A stretch of 64,000 bases of DNA, taken from the NCBI GenBank assembly GCA_903904735.1, contig CAIVDM010000191.1, positions 110,253 through 174,252 of the forward strand, given 5' to 3'. The notes below the pieces were generated by a model. The model had not been told where the DNA came from. It saw only the letters and a program-made list of their open reading frames with translations, and ran no database searches. The DNA comes from an uncultured delta proteobacterium (GTDB taxonomy: Bacteria > Bdellovibrionota_C > UBA2361 > OMII01). The stretch's first letter is position 1, and every line of letters begins with the position of its first letter. This document shows, in pieces, positions 33,879-43,129 of this stretch. The position numbers and the translations under genes are program-made.

Positions 33879-35403
33879 ACTCAATCGTCGCTGGCGGCTT
33901 ACTTGAGATATCGAGCACAACTCGATTGATGCCGCGAACCTCATTCACAATTCGATTGCTAACCCGGCGCAGGAGCGCCTCCGGAAGATACGCCCAATCA
34001 GCGGTCATACCATCCTCTGAGTGGACCGCGCGAAGCGCCAACGCCTCCTCATAGGTCCTGCCATCACCCATGACGCCAACACTCCGAACGGGGAGCAGTA
34101 CCGCGAAGCTCTGCCACAGCGAGCTATACAATCCTTCCGCGCGAACCTCCTCCAGGAAGATGTGGTCCGCCTCCTGAAGCACCCTAACCCGCTCAGACGT
34201 GACCTCGCCCAAGACTCGAACCGCGAGACCAGGTCCTGGAAACGGCTGACGCTGCAGAATCTCTTCTGGCATATCAAGTTCACGTCCGAGCGCTCTAACC
34301 TCATCTTTAAAGAGCTCTCGGAATGGCTCAATCAAGGAGAACTTTAGGTTATCAGGCAACCCTCCTACGTTGTGGTGAGTCTTGATGGTCGCCGAGGGAC
34401 CGCGGACCGACACGCTTTCAATCACATCTGGATACAGCGTTCCTTGAACGAGGTGACTGGCGTACGGCATCGCCTTCGCCCGCTCCTCAAACACCTCGAT
34501 GAACAACCGGCCGATAATCTTTCGCTTCTGCTCAGGATCGGTCACACCCTTTAAGCCCGCGAAGAAGCGATCGCGTGCGTCGACCATCTCTACATTGAGA
34601 TCGAGCGCCTTAAGTCGCGTCATCACCGTCGAAGACTCGTTTTTCCGACCAAGCCCCGTATCAACGAAGAAACAGTGAAGGCGCTTACCCAAAGCTCGCG
34701 CGACCAATACCGCCGCTACCGTTGAATCGACTCCACCACTAAGAGCACAAATGGCATGCGCCTCCGAACCAACCTGCGTTGATATCTTCTTTATGGACTG
34801 CTCAATAAAATTTTCGGGAGTCCAGTCCGCGGGACATCCAGCGATATCATGAACAAAGTTCTTAAGCATCGTCTTGCCTTCCGGCGTATGGACCACTTCT
34901 GGATGAAACTGCAGCGCCCACATCTTCCGCTCTGGGCTCTCCATCGCGGCAACAGGTGCCCCAATACTTGATGCTGAAACCACGAAGCCTTCGGGCAGCT
35001 TTTCGACGTGATCACCGTGGCTCATCCACACCGCCAGTCGCTCGCTTTTGGACCATGATTTAAACAACCCCGAACTCCGCTCAACAGAAACTGTCGATGG
35101 TCCGTACTCTCGCGAAGCGCCCCGACCGAGGGTCGCTCCGTACCTGTGCGCCATGAGCTGCATGCCGTAGCAGATGCCAAGAATAGGAACTCCAACATCA
35201 AACCACGATGGGTTGAACAAGGGAGCGTCTGTATCGGTCACACTTGAGGGTCCACCTGAGAGTATCACCCCTTTTACGTCAGAAAGGTCCAGTGTTGATG
35301 GGTCAACCGTACATGGACGAACTTCACTGTAAACAGCAAGTTCCCGTACGCGCCGGGCTATGAGTTGAGTATACTGCGAACCGAAATCGAGGATGAGAAT
35401 CAC
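33871..35403 (-). CDS. guaA: GMP synthase (glutamine-hydrolysing)
   Basis: This 510-residue enzyme makes GMP from XMP, ATP and glutamine. The class I amidotransferase domain has [15 protein letters not shown] (catalytic Cys); the ATP-pyrophosphatase domain has [15 protein letters not shown]; the C-terminus ends canonically in [12 protein letters not shown]. The GTG at 35403 ([14 protein letters not shown]) is the family N-terminus with GAGG at 5 nt; the frame extends 26 codons upstream through the promoter and is not used. guaB is not adjacent. Confidence 0.97.
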   Translation of the reverse strand: MILILDFGSQYTQLIARRVRELAVYSEVRPCTVDPSTLDLSDVKGVILSGGPSSVTDTDAPLFNPSWFDVGVPILGICYGMQLMAHRYGATLGRGASREYGPSTVSVERSSGLFKSWSKSERLAVWMSHGDHVEKLPEGFVVSASSIGAPVAAMESPERKMWALQFHPEVVHTPEGKTMLKNFVHDIAGCPADWTPENFIEQSIKKISTQVGSEAHAICALSGGVDSTVAAVLVARALGKRLHCFFVDTGLGRKNESSTVMTRLKALDLNVEMVDARDRFFAGLKGVTDPEQKRKIIGRLFIEVFEERAKAMPYASHLVQGTLYPDVIESVSVRGPSATIKTHHNVGGLPDNLKFSLIEPFRELFKDEVRALGRELDMPEEILQRQPFPGPGLAVRVLGEVTSERVRVLQEADHIFLEEVRAEGLYSSLWQSFAVLLPVRSVGVMGDGRTYEEALALRAVHSEDGMTADWAYLPEALLRRVSNRIVNEVRGINRVVLDISSKPPATIEWE

Positions 35404-35466
35404 AAACACCTCACTCAAATTAAAACGACGTCTCCTAACCAACGCTCTGCGCTGACTGTGCTCGAT

Positions 35467-35494
35467 GCTATACGGGACCACTCTCGCAAGTAAA
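35467..35494 (-). promoter_or_regulatory. Candidate promoter of guaA
   Basis: On the minus strand TTTACT (35489-35494) and TATAGC (35467-35472) are 16 nt apart, giving a leader of about 60 nt. The remaining guaA/secreted-protein gap (35404-35704) shows no gene and no purine-riboswitch pattern. Confidence 0.4.
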
Positions 35495-35704
35495 CGGGGG
35501 ATCTGGCTAAAAAAATAGTCTGTCTGTCCTCTTCCGAATAGCTCAGGACGCCGACTCCCCCTCTTGTCGACCGAAGCTCACAGAAGACGTAAAGACGAAC
35601 TCTTATTCTGACGATACCATGTTCAGGCAGTGAGTCGTCAATTTCAGAGGACTGGCGCATGGAAATCCGGCGCCTGACCGCTTTCTAGATACTTTTAGGT
35701 CCCT

Positions 35705-36607
35705 ATGCCCACGATATCTATATGCCGCCATTTTCTTTTGACACTAGCGCTGTGGTCTCTTGTCCCGCGACTCGGATCTGCGCAGTTCCTGCAAACCATG
35801 AGCTCAGGAGTTTATCAGAGTACTGACGGTCATGTGAAAGTGATTGTCGGAAATAACGAGGGTGCACAAGGAATCTTTGTCGTATACCTGAAGGAAGAAA
35901 TAGCCCCCCAAGAGTTCAACGCCGAGAAGATTCCCACTAAGAACGCCACTCACGCTTTCATCTCGTTCGAGCCAACCGAAGAGAATGGATATAATCGCCT
36001 CACCGTGGGGGAAAAGAACTTCAAAATCGTGGGCAACCTGACGCTCCACCTCGGCGACGGTGGCGGCGTGTCGGTGAATATCGACAACACGGCCCCGTAT
36101 CTGACCATAACGCAGCGTGGACAAGGCAAGGCGGCTGAGGCGCTCGTTGGATTTTATGGCACTACGCCTGTTGTCCAAGGTAGCGGCGCGTTGGCGACCA
36201 TCTTAACCGCCAACCAACTTAGTCCTGAGATATCAAAGGTCATAAAACCCTATGAGTTACGGAGCGAGGGGCTCTTTCTCAACGGAAAGGAGATTGATAG
36301 CCCCAACATCGGTCTCTTCATAACGAGGGAACACGAGTGCCTCAAACCAAATACCTCTGTTCTCACCCTTTCTCAATTAAAACAAATTCAGGCATCCAAA
36401 GGCGAGGTGGCCCAGGCGAAGCTTCTTGAACAACATCTTCGGGACAACCAGAAACGCTCCCCGACTCGAGGTTTACTGGTATTACGGGCTGACACACAGG
36501 CTCCGGTGGTCATGTTGAATATCTCTGAGAAGAATGTGTTCGACCTACGGGGGATAAAGAACTCCTTCTCCGCTAAAAAGATATGTGTCTTATCTCCGAT
36601 CAGCTAA
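35705..36607 (+). CDS. Secreted protein of unknown function
   Basis: This is a 300-residue protein with an N-terminal signal peptide (hydrophobic core FLLTLALWSLV, likely cleavage after RLGSAQ). The mature part looks beta-rich in the first 130 residues (VKVIVGNNEG, IFVVYLKEE, YLTITQRGQG) and has no lipobox, TM or catalytic motif I recognise. Cysteines are few. It is a single gene between guaA and ilvA, so context does not suggest a role. A short hairpin AGCG-CTTT-CGCT followed by TTTT at 36631-36646 may end the transcript. Confidence 0.68.
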   Translation: MPTISICRHFLLTLALWSLVPRLGSAQFLQTMSSGVYQSTDGHVKVIVGNNEGAQGIFVVYLKEEIAPQEFNAEKIPTKNATHAFISFEPTEENGYNRLTVGEKNFKIVGNLTLHLGDGGGVSVNIDNTAPYLTITQRGQGKAAEALVGFYGTTPVVQGSGALATILTANQLSPEISKVIKPYELRSEGLFLNGKEIDSPNIGLFITREHECLKPNTSVLTLSQLKQIQASKGEVAQAKLLEQHLRDNQKRSPTRGLLVLRADTQAPVVMLNISEKNVFDLRGIKNSFSAKKICVLSPIS

Positions 36608-36667
36608 TACGGACCATTACAAACTCATATAGCGCTTTCGCTTTTTGGGGGGCCGCGAGGATGAGAG

Positions 36668-36696
36668 TTGACTATTTTTAGGGCTCCCCTTATTCT
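36668..36696 (+). promoter_or_regulatory. Promoter of the ilvA leader
   Basis: TTGACT (36668-36673) and TATTCT (36691-36696) are spaced exactly 17 nt apart, five of six consensus bases at each. The predicted transcription start falls at about 36702-36704, on or beside the leader ORF's ATG, which would make that ORF leaderless. Confidence 0.65.
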
Positions 36697-36702
36697 AATT
36701 TG

Positions 36703-36789
36703 ATGAGCAGGGCGCGCTTCTCAACTACCGCATTGAACAGCACACAGCGGTCCCGCCTGCCTTCCGCGATTATCATCATCGCAATTTGA
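36703..36789 (+). CDS. Candidate leader peptide of ilvA (isoleucine-rich)
   Basis: This 28-codon ORF starts with ATG just downstream of a good promoter and ends SAIIIIAI then TGA. Four consecutive isoleucine codons (ATT ATC ATC ATC, 36769-36780) plus one more before the stop, placed 92 nt ahead of the isoleucine-biosynthesis gene ilvA, is the arrangement expected for attenuation by charged tRNA-Ile. Overlapping the control codons, GCGATTATC (36766-36774) can pair with GATAATTGC (36795-36803). The latter can alternatively form an 11-position stem with 36810-36820. The ribosome-binding site is absent. No classical U-tract terminator is seen, so the mechanism is unresolved. Confidence 0.5.
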   Translation: MSRARFSTTALNSTQRSRLPSAIIIIAI

Positions 36790-36880
36790 CCGGAGATAAT
36801 TGCCGAATTGGCGGTTATTTCCCATCACCCCAACCAGCTCCCTCAACTAAGCAGCATTAATCACACAGTCAGCAGCAGTC

Positions 36881-38395
36881 ATGTTTTCACCACAAAACTC
36901 TCTCCACGAGGCATCGCTTCTACGGGCGCAGCCGACTCTGTCAGAGGAAATCGCCGCCCTCTCAACAACACTTCGACCGCTCATGCGTCGCTATAGCATT
37001 CAAGCGGAGTTCTCAGAGATTCACGATGGACTCGTTATTATGGACGCGACCCGAAACAAGACATCCGCCTATAAAGTAAGGGGCGCGCTCGCGAGCGCCT
37101 ATGCGGCAAAAGAACAAGGAAGCGACTCTGTATGGACAGCCTCGGCGGGAAACCACGGGGCTGGGGTCGCCATGGCCGCCAACCTTTTGGGTCTCAACGC
37201 GACTGTGTACGTTCCACTGACCGCCCCAGAGATCAAAGTAAGAACGATTGAGGGTTTTGGCGCTGGTGTCATCCGAATTGGAGGTGGTTTCGATGAGTGC
37301 CTCGCCAGCGCCCATCAGCTACAGGCGCTCCACAGGGGACACTCAACATTCGTTCATCCCTTCGATGACCGCGTCGTAGCGGCAGGACAAGGAACGTTGG
37401 GTTTTGAGCTCTTTGATCACTTCGCCTCGGCACTCAAGGAAAGGACATTTAACGCTGTAAGGCTTTTTGTTCCTATCGGCGGCGGCGGACTAATCTCAGG
37501 CATGACGTCTACTCTTCGTCAGCTATGGAGTGATCACCTCCCCCCCCTGCAGATCGTCGGTGTCGTCGATGAAAGCTCGCCAGCTTCGCTCGTAGGCGCA
37601 CTTTTCGGTCGACCAGTTCGAGCGTTCCCCGACACCATCGCGGATGGAACTAGAGTGGCTAAGGTAGGTCAAACGTTTTTAAGCGTGTCTCCCCTCATCG
37701 ATTTTATTATGCCGGTACCACACGACGCGATAGTCACGACGATGCGTAGCTACTTTGACCGAACCAACGAGGTCTTGGAGGCATCCGGCGCGCTCGCCCT
37801 CACGGGAGAAGCTCTCAGCCGACGCTATTCACTGTTGCCAGGCATTCGTTCATCGCTTCACTATGCGGTAGTATCGGGCCGAAATGTCGACGATCTAACT
37901 TTCGAATCAGTGACGAGCGAGCCAGCTCGTCGATGCGAACGCTCTTACTGCCGCACTGGTTATCAGGTGCGCCTACCGGAGAAAGATGGGGAATTGTTAA
38001 GATTTCTGAGCACCGTGTCTGACTTTAACATCGCCAGCCTCACCTACAAGCAGCGCTCGAGGAGTTCAGAGGGAGATCTTCAGGTTGAGTTTGAAGTTAG
38101 GAACGCCGACGCGATCCAGCTCCATGACCGCCTCAAGGCTGAATTTCCCCAGTCTTCATGGTTACAGAGTGGTCGCAGATTACTACTTCCTGTTGGCGAG
38201 CCAGTGGCCCAACAATATCAGGATGATTTAGTCACCCTTGAGGATCATCCAGGTAGCTTCAGAGACTATGTTCAACACCTCAGCGACTCACAAGCATTGG
38301 GCAGTGTCGGAGTTCTGTTCTATCGACAACCATCAAAGTCAGGTTCGAAGGCTCAAGTCGTGATTGGCAGAACTCTTCCATCACTGTCGCGATAG
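36881..38395 (+). CDS. ilvA: Threonine dehydratase, biosynthetic
   Basis: This 504-residue PLP enzyme deaminates threonine to 2-oxobutanoate, the committed step to isoleucine. The catalytic domain has KTSAYKVRGALASA (PLP lysine), SAGNHGAGVA (phosphate loop) and VPIGGGGLISGM. After residue 350 there are two ACT-like segments (GYQVRLPEKDGELLRFLSTV and VTLEDHPGSFRDYVQHL), as in allosterically regulated biosynthetic IlvA, so feedback by isoleucine is likely. The ATG has no clear Shine-Dalgarno. The 3' end overlaps the convergent SGNH gene by 15 nt. Other ilv genes are not in the window. Confidence 0.93.
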   Translation: MFSPQNSLHEASLLRAQPTLSEEIAALSTTLRPLMRRYSIQAEFSEIHDGLVIMDATRNKTSAYKVRGALASAYAAKEQGSDSVWTASAGNHGAGVAMAANLLGLNATVYVPLTAPEIKVRTIEGFGAGVIRIGGGFDECLASAHQLQALHRGHSTFVHPFDDRVVAAGQGTLGFELFDHFASALKERTFNAVRLFVPIGGGGLISGMTSTLRQLWSDHLPPLQIVGVVDESSPASLVGALFGRPVRAFPDTIADGTRVAKVGQTFLSVSPLIDFIMPVPHDAIVTTMRSYFDRTNEVLEASGALALTGEALSRRYSLLPGIRSSLHYAVVSGRNVDDLTFESVTSEPARRCERSYCRTGYQVRLPEKDGELLRFLSTVSDFNIASLTYKQRSRSSEGDLQVEFEVRNADAIQLHDRLKAEFPQSSWLQSGRRLLLPVGEPVAQQYQDDLVTLEDHPGSFRDYVQHLSDSQALGSVGVLFYRQPSKSGSKAQVVIGRTLPSLSR

Positions 38396-39397
38396 TCGGG
38401 CGGCCAGCTGCTCGGCCACGAGCCGATGTCCATTGACACTTAGATGGCGATCCTCGGGAATATACAGCGGCTCTCCCGTCCATGCGCGGAAGACAGGATC
38501 GAGATCGATAACGTCGACTCCCTCCTCGAGACATAGCGAAACGGCCAACTCATCGAGTCGAGAACGGGGCTCCAAACGTCCCCGTCCCTCTATGGAGTGA
38601 AATGAGGGGATAACAATAGCGAGGAGATCCACCTGATTTTCCTTTGCGACTCGGCGAAAGTCCCGCAACACCAGTCGCATTAATCCCGTCGCCCGCGAGC
38701 GCTGTGACTCACGTTCCAGCTCTTCAGTGGGGATATCCTCGAAGAGGATCTCATTCAGACGCTCTTCCTTCTCTTGGGGCAAGAAACGTTTATACAATAA
38801 TAAATGTGCGAACATCTGAAGCCGTGTTCGCGGCAAGACAGACTCGATTGGATTTGGATGGTTCCTCACAAGCGCCTCACCAGCCGCATCGAGTTGGTAC
38901 AATTGATTGTGTAGGAGATCCCCGAAATCGTTGCTCGGATAGAGGGAAAGAATCAAGCGGCCCGGTTGATAGGGCAATCCATATCGAACAAAAGCCCCTA
39001 ACTCCTGATCTGGACCGTAGCCTTGCACGCCAAGGTTGTAGATCTCCTCGCCCGGTCTCATCCTCTCGAGTACGTTAGGAAATGTTTCCTCAGGCTTGAC
39101 CGCCAGGCCCATCGGAAACGAATCACCGGCGACAATCGTAAGCTCATCCCCCCGCTTCGCGGGAAGATCGTCCCGAAAGCCATCTCGATTTATCGTGTGA
39201 ATCTCGTTCGGGAGCATTCGAAACAGCAGCTCTTTATCGAGGGTGAAAAACTGCACTCCCTTGCCACCGCCAACACCTTTTCCGGTCAACTGATAGGCGG
39301 GCCAAAAGCCCCACACGACAAGCGAAACCTCACACATAGCGACACTAAGTAGAGTGATCCACACCCACTTACACGCTAACGAGAAGAATCGACGCAT
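38381..39397 (-). CDS. SGNH/GDSL hydrolase, membrane-anchored
   Basis: This 338-residue protein has one N-terminal TM helix and a periplasmic SGNH hydrolase domain. Block I is IVAGDSFPMGLAV (catalytic Ser), followed by NLGVQGYGPDQE (block II Gly/Asn region) and PEDRHLSVNGH (block V Asp/His). Members near cell-envelope genes act as O-acyl esterases or acyltransferases on glycans. It is the third gene after rnc and der, with 16 nt between it and der. A role opposite the OafA-like acyltransferase is possible but unproven. Confidence 0.82.
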   Translation of the reverse strand: MRRFFSLACKWVWITLLSVAMCEVSLVVWGFWPAYQLTGKGVGGGKGVQFFTLDKELLFRMLPNEIHTINRDGFRDDLPAKRGDELTIVAGDSFPMGLAVKPEETFPNVLERMRPGEEIYNLGVQGYGPDQELGAFVRYGLPYQPGRLILSLYPSNDFGDLLHNQLYQLDAAGEALVRNHPNPIESVLPRTRLQMFAHLLLYKRFLPQEKEERLNEILFEDIPTEELERESQRSRATGLMRLVLRDFRRVAKENQVDLLAIVIPSFHSIEGRGRLEPRSRLDELAVSLCLEEGVDVIDLDPVFRAWTGEPLYIPEDRHLSVNGHRLVAEQLAARLSRQ

Positions 39398-39413
39398 ATC
39401 GGCTTGTTAGGTA

Positions 39414-40892
39414 CTAGGCGGCCCGGCGACGCTCGTTATTGATCCCGCTTCGTCTACGGAATAGAATTCGAACATCATTTCCGGGAAATGGATGGAACTT
39501 TCTTACGGTGTTCTTCAGATATCGCTCGTAATTGAAGCGCAATCGCTCCGGGTGATTGACGAACACCGCGAAAGTTGGTGGCTTCGTCGTCACTTGTGTG
39601 GCGTAAAGCAACTTTATCGGAACACCTCGATAGACGGGAGGTGGCTTCGAGTTGAAGGCGTCAGAGAAGATTTTATTTACCTCAGCCGTCGATAAACGTC
39701 TCTTCGAAGCCTCGAATATCTCAACGACGGTGTCGAGGGCCGACAAGCACCGTTGCCCTGTTCGCGCGGAAACAAACACCACCGGAGCGTAAGCCGCGAA
39801 CTTAAACACCGAGCGAATCGCCATTCGGTATGCCTCAGCGATGCGGGGATTCTTCTCAATGAGGTCCCACTTATTAACGATAATCACAAGGCTCTTACCC
39901 TTTTCGTGAGCCAATCCAACGATGCGAGCGTCCTGCTCGGTTGGAACCCCCTCAGATGCGTCGAGTAAGAATACGGCTACATCACTTTGCGCGAGAGATC
40001 GAAGTGTTCGAATATTGCTAAATCTCTCAACAGAATTATCCTTCACACCGGCCTTCTTCCGCAGTCCGGCGGTATCAACTATCTCAAACCTACGGCCGTT
40101 GCGGGTAAGGTCGTTACGAATACTGTCGCGTGTAGTGCCAGCGATCGGCGAAGTGATCATACGTTCCTCTCCGAGAAGCGTATTCACGAAGGTGCTTTTT
40201 CCGACGTTTGGCTTTCCGATGATCGCTAGATTAATCGTGCTTACGTCCGAGGTCTCCTCTGGTGTCGCTGCAAGTTCGCCCCCCTCTCCGTCCTCACTCT
40301 CTTCATACGTCTCATTGTCACCGCTGGTCGGATCGATTCCATCAAGCTCCTCGTGAGTGTTGGCCAAGCTTAATTCGGCGGGAGCGAGCACCTCACTCAT
40401 CTTCGCCAAAAGATCTCGAATACCCCGACGGTGAGCCGCGCTTAATGGGATAATCTCCTCTAAGCCAAGTCCATATAACTCGGTCGCCGTGATGGCTGAG
40501 GATGGCTTTTCACATTTATTGGCGACATATATCGCTGGTTTTCCAATCTGCCGGATGAGGTCAACCACCTCGCTATCGAGCGGGTGAAGTCCATGCAGTC
40601 CGTCGAATACGACGATGCAGAGATCACTCTGCTTTATAGCTAGTTCGCTTTGCGCTCGTACTGATTCATGCAGCGTTATATCCTCTTCTCCCACAAGAGC
40701 GCCGGTGTCGATCAGGGTAAATGGAAAGTCAAATCGAGTGACCACTTCGTAGTACCTGTCTCGCGTCACTCCAGGCTGGTCCTTAACAACCGCTGCTTGG
40801 CGTCGCCCGACGAGCGCGTTGAAGAGGGTGGACTTACCTACGTTAGTCCTCCCGACAATACAAACTGTTGGTAGGTTCAATCGCTCACTCAT
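39414..40892 (-). CDS. der: Ribosome-assembly GTPase Der (EngA)
   Basis: This 492-residue protein has tandem GTPase domains, the hallmark of Der, with G1 motifs GRTNVGKST and GKPNVGKST. The domains are joined by an acidic linker of about 35 residues (GDNETYEESEDGEGGEL) that is longer than usual. A C-terminal KH-like domain follows. Der is essential for 50S subunit maturation. Its ATG overlaps the rnc stop as ATGA, so the two are translationally coupled; the pairing of rRNA-processing RNase III and a 50S assembly GTPase is functionally sensible. Confidence 0.96.
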   Translation of the reverse strand: MSERLNLPTVCIVGRTNVGKSTLFNALVGRRQAAVVKDQPGVTRDRYYEVVTRFDFPFTLIDTGALVGEEDITLHESVRAQSELAIKQSDLCIVVFDGLHGLHPLDSEVVDLIRQIGKPAIYVANKCEKPSSAITATELYGLGLEEIIPLSAAHRRGIRDLLAKMSEVLAPAELSLANTHEELDGIDPTSGDNETYEESEDGEGGELAATPEETSDVSTINLAIIGKPNVGKSTFVNTLLGEERMITSPIAGTTRDSIRNDLTRNGRRFEIVDTAGLRKKAGVKDNSVERFSNIRTLRSLAQSDVAVFLLDASEGVPTEQDARIVGLAHEKGKSLVIIVNKWDLIEKNPRIAEAYRMAIRSVFKFAAYAPVVFVSARTGQRCLSALDTVVEIFEASKRRLSTAEVNKIFSDAFNSKPPPVYRGVPIKLLYATQVTTKPPTFAVFVNHPERLRFNYERYLKNTVRKFHPFPGNDVRILFRRRSGINNERRRAA

Positions 40893-41755
40893 TTTAGATC
40901 TCCATCAGAGCCGGTGTCACCTTCAGTCGACTCGCCGTCTTTAGTATTATCTTCACTGGAATCGTCCGCGGTCTTCAAAATAAAGCGCTCATCGATCTCG
41001 TCCCCACCTTTGAGGTGAGACAGCGCTTGCTCCGCGGCCTCTTGTTGAGACGCCTTCTTCGTTGGTCCACGACCTCGCCCAACGATCTGTCCGTCGACTT
41101 CGACGACCGATATAAAGACAGGTGAATGCTCGGGGCCTTCAACGCACTCAAGTCGGTAGACTGGCGCCTCACTGCCAGAGGCGTGCAAAGCTTCCTGCAG
41201 CTCTGTCTTGGGATCGCGTGGCGTTACTGTCGCTATCTGTTCACCGAGGAGGCGCTCTATAACGGCCTTCGCGACGTCATAACCACCCTCACGATACACC
41301 GCGCCGATAACAGCCTCGAGAACATCGGCTAGGATCGACGAACGCTCCGCGCCACCACTCGCTAGCTCACCACGACTCAAGCGAATGAACTTTCCCAACT
41401 TAAGACGCCGCGCTATGTCTGCGAGTGATGTTGTATTCACCAAGGCTGCCCTCATTTTTGAGAGATCGCCTTCATGGGCCTCTTGATGTCGGTCAAGAAG
41501 GAGGTGCGCGACGGTTAGATCAAAAACGGCGTCACCCAAAAACTCAAGACGCTCGTAGTCGCTTTTAACTCCCTTGATGTGCACTGACCGATGGGTAAGC
41601 GCTCGCTCCAGCCACGAGCGCTCCGTAAAGGCATAGCCAAGCTGTTCTTCGATCTCGCCATACGAGTCGCGCCCAAGAGGCTCTGGCGCTTGTTTCATGT
41701 ATTTCTTGTCAGTGGTGACAGTTTCGGCGGTAGACCGAACGATTCCAAATCGCAT
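40889..41755 (-). CDS. rnc: Ribonuclease III
   Basis: This 288-residue double-strand-specific endoribonuclease processes rRNA precursors and structured mRNAs. The endonuclease domain contains the signature ERLEFLGDAVFDLTVAHLL and the second acidic site EAVIGAVYREGG. The dsRNA-binding domain follows (DPKTELQEALHASG ... GPTKKASQQEAAEQALSHL). It exceeds the usual 226 residues because of an N-terminal addition and an acidic Asp/Glu/Gly-rich tail of about 35 residues. The ATG at 41755 has AGGAG with 6-nt spacing. Directly upstream lies a long hairpin in its own leader (see separate entry). Confidence 0.96.
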   Translation of the reverse strand: MRFGIVRSTAETVTTDKKYMKQAPEPLGRDSYGEIEEQLGYAFTERSWLERALTHRSVHIKGVKSDYERLEFLGDAVFDLTVAHLLLDRHQEAHEGDLSKMRAALVNTTSLADIARRLKLGKFIRLSRGELASGGAERSSILADVLEAVIGAVYREGGYDVAKAVIERLLGEQIATVTPRDPKTELQEALHASGSEAPVYRLECVEGPEHSPVFISVVEVDGQIVGRGRGPTKKASQQEAAEQALSHLKGGDEIDERFILKTADDSSEDNTKDGESTEGDTGSDGDLK

Positions 41756-41777
41756 AGTGGGCTCCTAAATATGAGAG

Positions 41778-41842
41778 CCTCACAATCACAAAAGCAGCCT
41801 CTGGCAGATACGCACAAGCGGCTCTCTTTGGTGATTGAGAGG
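41778..41842 (-). promoter_or_regulatory. Long stem-loop in the rnc 5' leader (candidate RNase III autoregulatory site)
   Basis: In the minus-strand transcript CCUC-U-CAAUCAC-C-AAAG (41842 to 41826) pairs with CUUU-U-GUGAUUG-U-GAGG (41794 to 41778). A further GCC/GGC inside closes a 20-nt loop. That is 18 Watson-Crick pairs with two symmetric single mismatches and one small internal loop. It ends 11 nt before the AGGAG and 22 nt before the rnc AUG. There is no U tract after it, so a terminator is unlikely. Confidence 0.6.
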
Positions 41843-41903
41843 AAAACTACTTCGACACTTTAGCAGAATACCAGCGCTATTCAAACCAAGTAGCCCTGCC
41901 GCG

Positions 41904-41909
41904 ATTATA
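41904..41909 (-). promoter_or_regulatory. Candidate -10 element for rnc transcription
   Basis: A perfect TATAAT on the minus strand lies in the gap between mnmA and rnc. No good -35 hexamer is found 16-18 nt upstream, so it is only a partial promoter match. Transcription from here would include the leader stem-loop. Confidence 0.4.
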
Positions 41910-41974
41910 CAAAATACTTGTCTTATTTCAGGCTATTAAGGCTAAGAGCCGCGGCCACCTCAGCCTTGTTCACT

Positions 41975-43120
41975 TCAAGTCTCAAACAAATTGGCTCGAA
42001 TTCGTCCGCCACACAACAGCTCCTCGTTGTTCAGGTCGTACATAACGGCTGCCTGCCCTGGGGAAACAGGGGCCCAGCCATCAGTCCAGGAAACTTCGCT
42101 CTCGTCGGCACTCAGCACCGTCATGCGTGCCCGCACACCCTCGTGCCGCGATCGCACTTGAACCACAACATCTTGATGAAAAGGGAACGTACCCTCAGCG
42201 ATCAATCGACGCGAACTCGGCGAGACCCAATGCATCTCCTGAACCGAGAAGCCTTCACGCTTAAGATCCTCTCGTGGACCCACGATCACTTCGTTAGTCG
42301 AGGCGTTTAATCCAACAACGTACAACGGCTCAGGCGCGCCGCCTAAATGTAATCCTCGTCTTTGACCCACCGTGAACCGATGTACGCCATCGTGCTCCCC
42401 GACTTTTTGACCGCCCTTGGTGATAAAATCACCGCGCCCGCGACCACCTCCTATCTTGGTCACAAAATCCTGTACACTCCCGGCTACGAAGCAGATGTCC
42501 TGGCTCTCCGGCTTTTGCGCCGTAGACAACCCAACCTCGCGCGCGATCTCACGAATCTGTGGCTTGGTGAAGTCACCTATAGGAAACAAAGTCCGCTCCA
42601 ACTCGTCTTGTCGGCAGGTGTATAGGAAGTAACTCTGATCTTTGTTGGAATCCACCCCTCGCAGCAGATGGAAGCCCTCTGAGCTCTTCTTGATTCTCGC
42701 GTAGTGTCCCGTCGCGACCACTTCACAGCCAAAGCCGAGGGCGCGCCGTCGGAGCTCGCGAAACTTCACTCGACTATTACAATCAATACACGGATTAGGA
42801 GTGAGCCCTTGTTTGTATGTATCAACGAACCTCTGAATAACTTCCGCTTGGAATGTCGCCTCAAAATCGACCACGTAAAATGGAATTTCGAGAGCGTCAG
42901 CCACCATTCGGGCGTCACAGAAGTCCGCGGGCGAACAGCACGTCGCTCGGCTATTCTCGGCGGAGTTCTGTTTGTAGTCCCACACCTGCATCGAGACACC
43001 AACCAGCGGATACCCCTGCTTGGCGAGCAAATAAGCGGCGACAGAGGAATCAACACCTCCCGACATGGCCACTACTACCGCCGGCTTTGACCTATCTGTG
43101 CTATACTTTCCCGAATCCAC
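41975..43120 (-). CDS. mnmA: tRNA-specific 2-thiouridylase MnmA
   Basis: This 381-residue enzyme installs the 2-thio group of U34 in tRNA-Lys, -Glu and -Gln. The PP-loop is VVVAMSGGVDSSVAAYLL; the catalytic cysteines are in GLTPNPCIDCN and SQDICFV; KDQSYFLY is also characteristic. It lies 9 nt downstream of a cysteine desulfurase gene on the same strand, the expected sulfur donor. It uses an ATG start at 43120. Confidence 0.96.
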   Translation of the reverse strand: MDSGKYSTDRSKPAVVVAMSGGVDSSVAAYLLAKQGYPLVGVSMQVWDYKQNSAENSRATCCSPADFCDARMVADALEIPFYVVDFEATFQAEVIQRFVDTYKQGLTPNPCIDCNSRVKFRELRRRALGFGCEVVATGHYARIKKSSEGFHLLRGVDSNKDQSYFLYTCRQDELERTLFPIGDFTKPQIREIAREVGLSTAQKPESQDICFVAGSVQDFVTKIGGGRGRGDFITKGGQKVGEHDGVHRFTVGQRRGLHLGGAPEPLYVVGLNASTNEVIVGPREDLKREGFSVQEMHWVSPSSRRLIAEGTFPFHQDVVVQVRSRHEGVRARMTVLSADESEVSWTDGWAPVSPGQAAVMYDLNNEELLCGGRIRANLFET

Positions 43121-43129
43121 GCCACCTCG

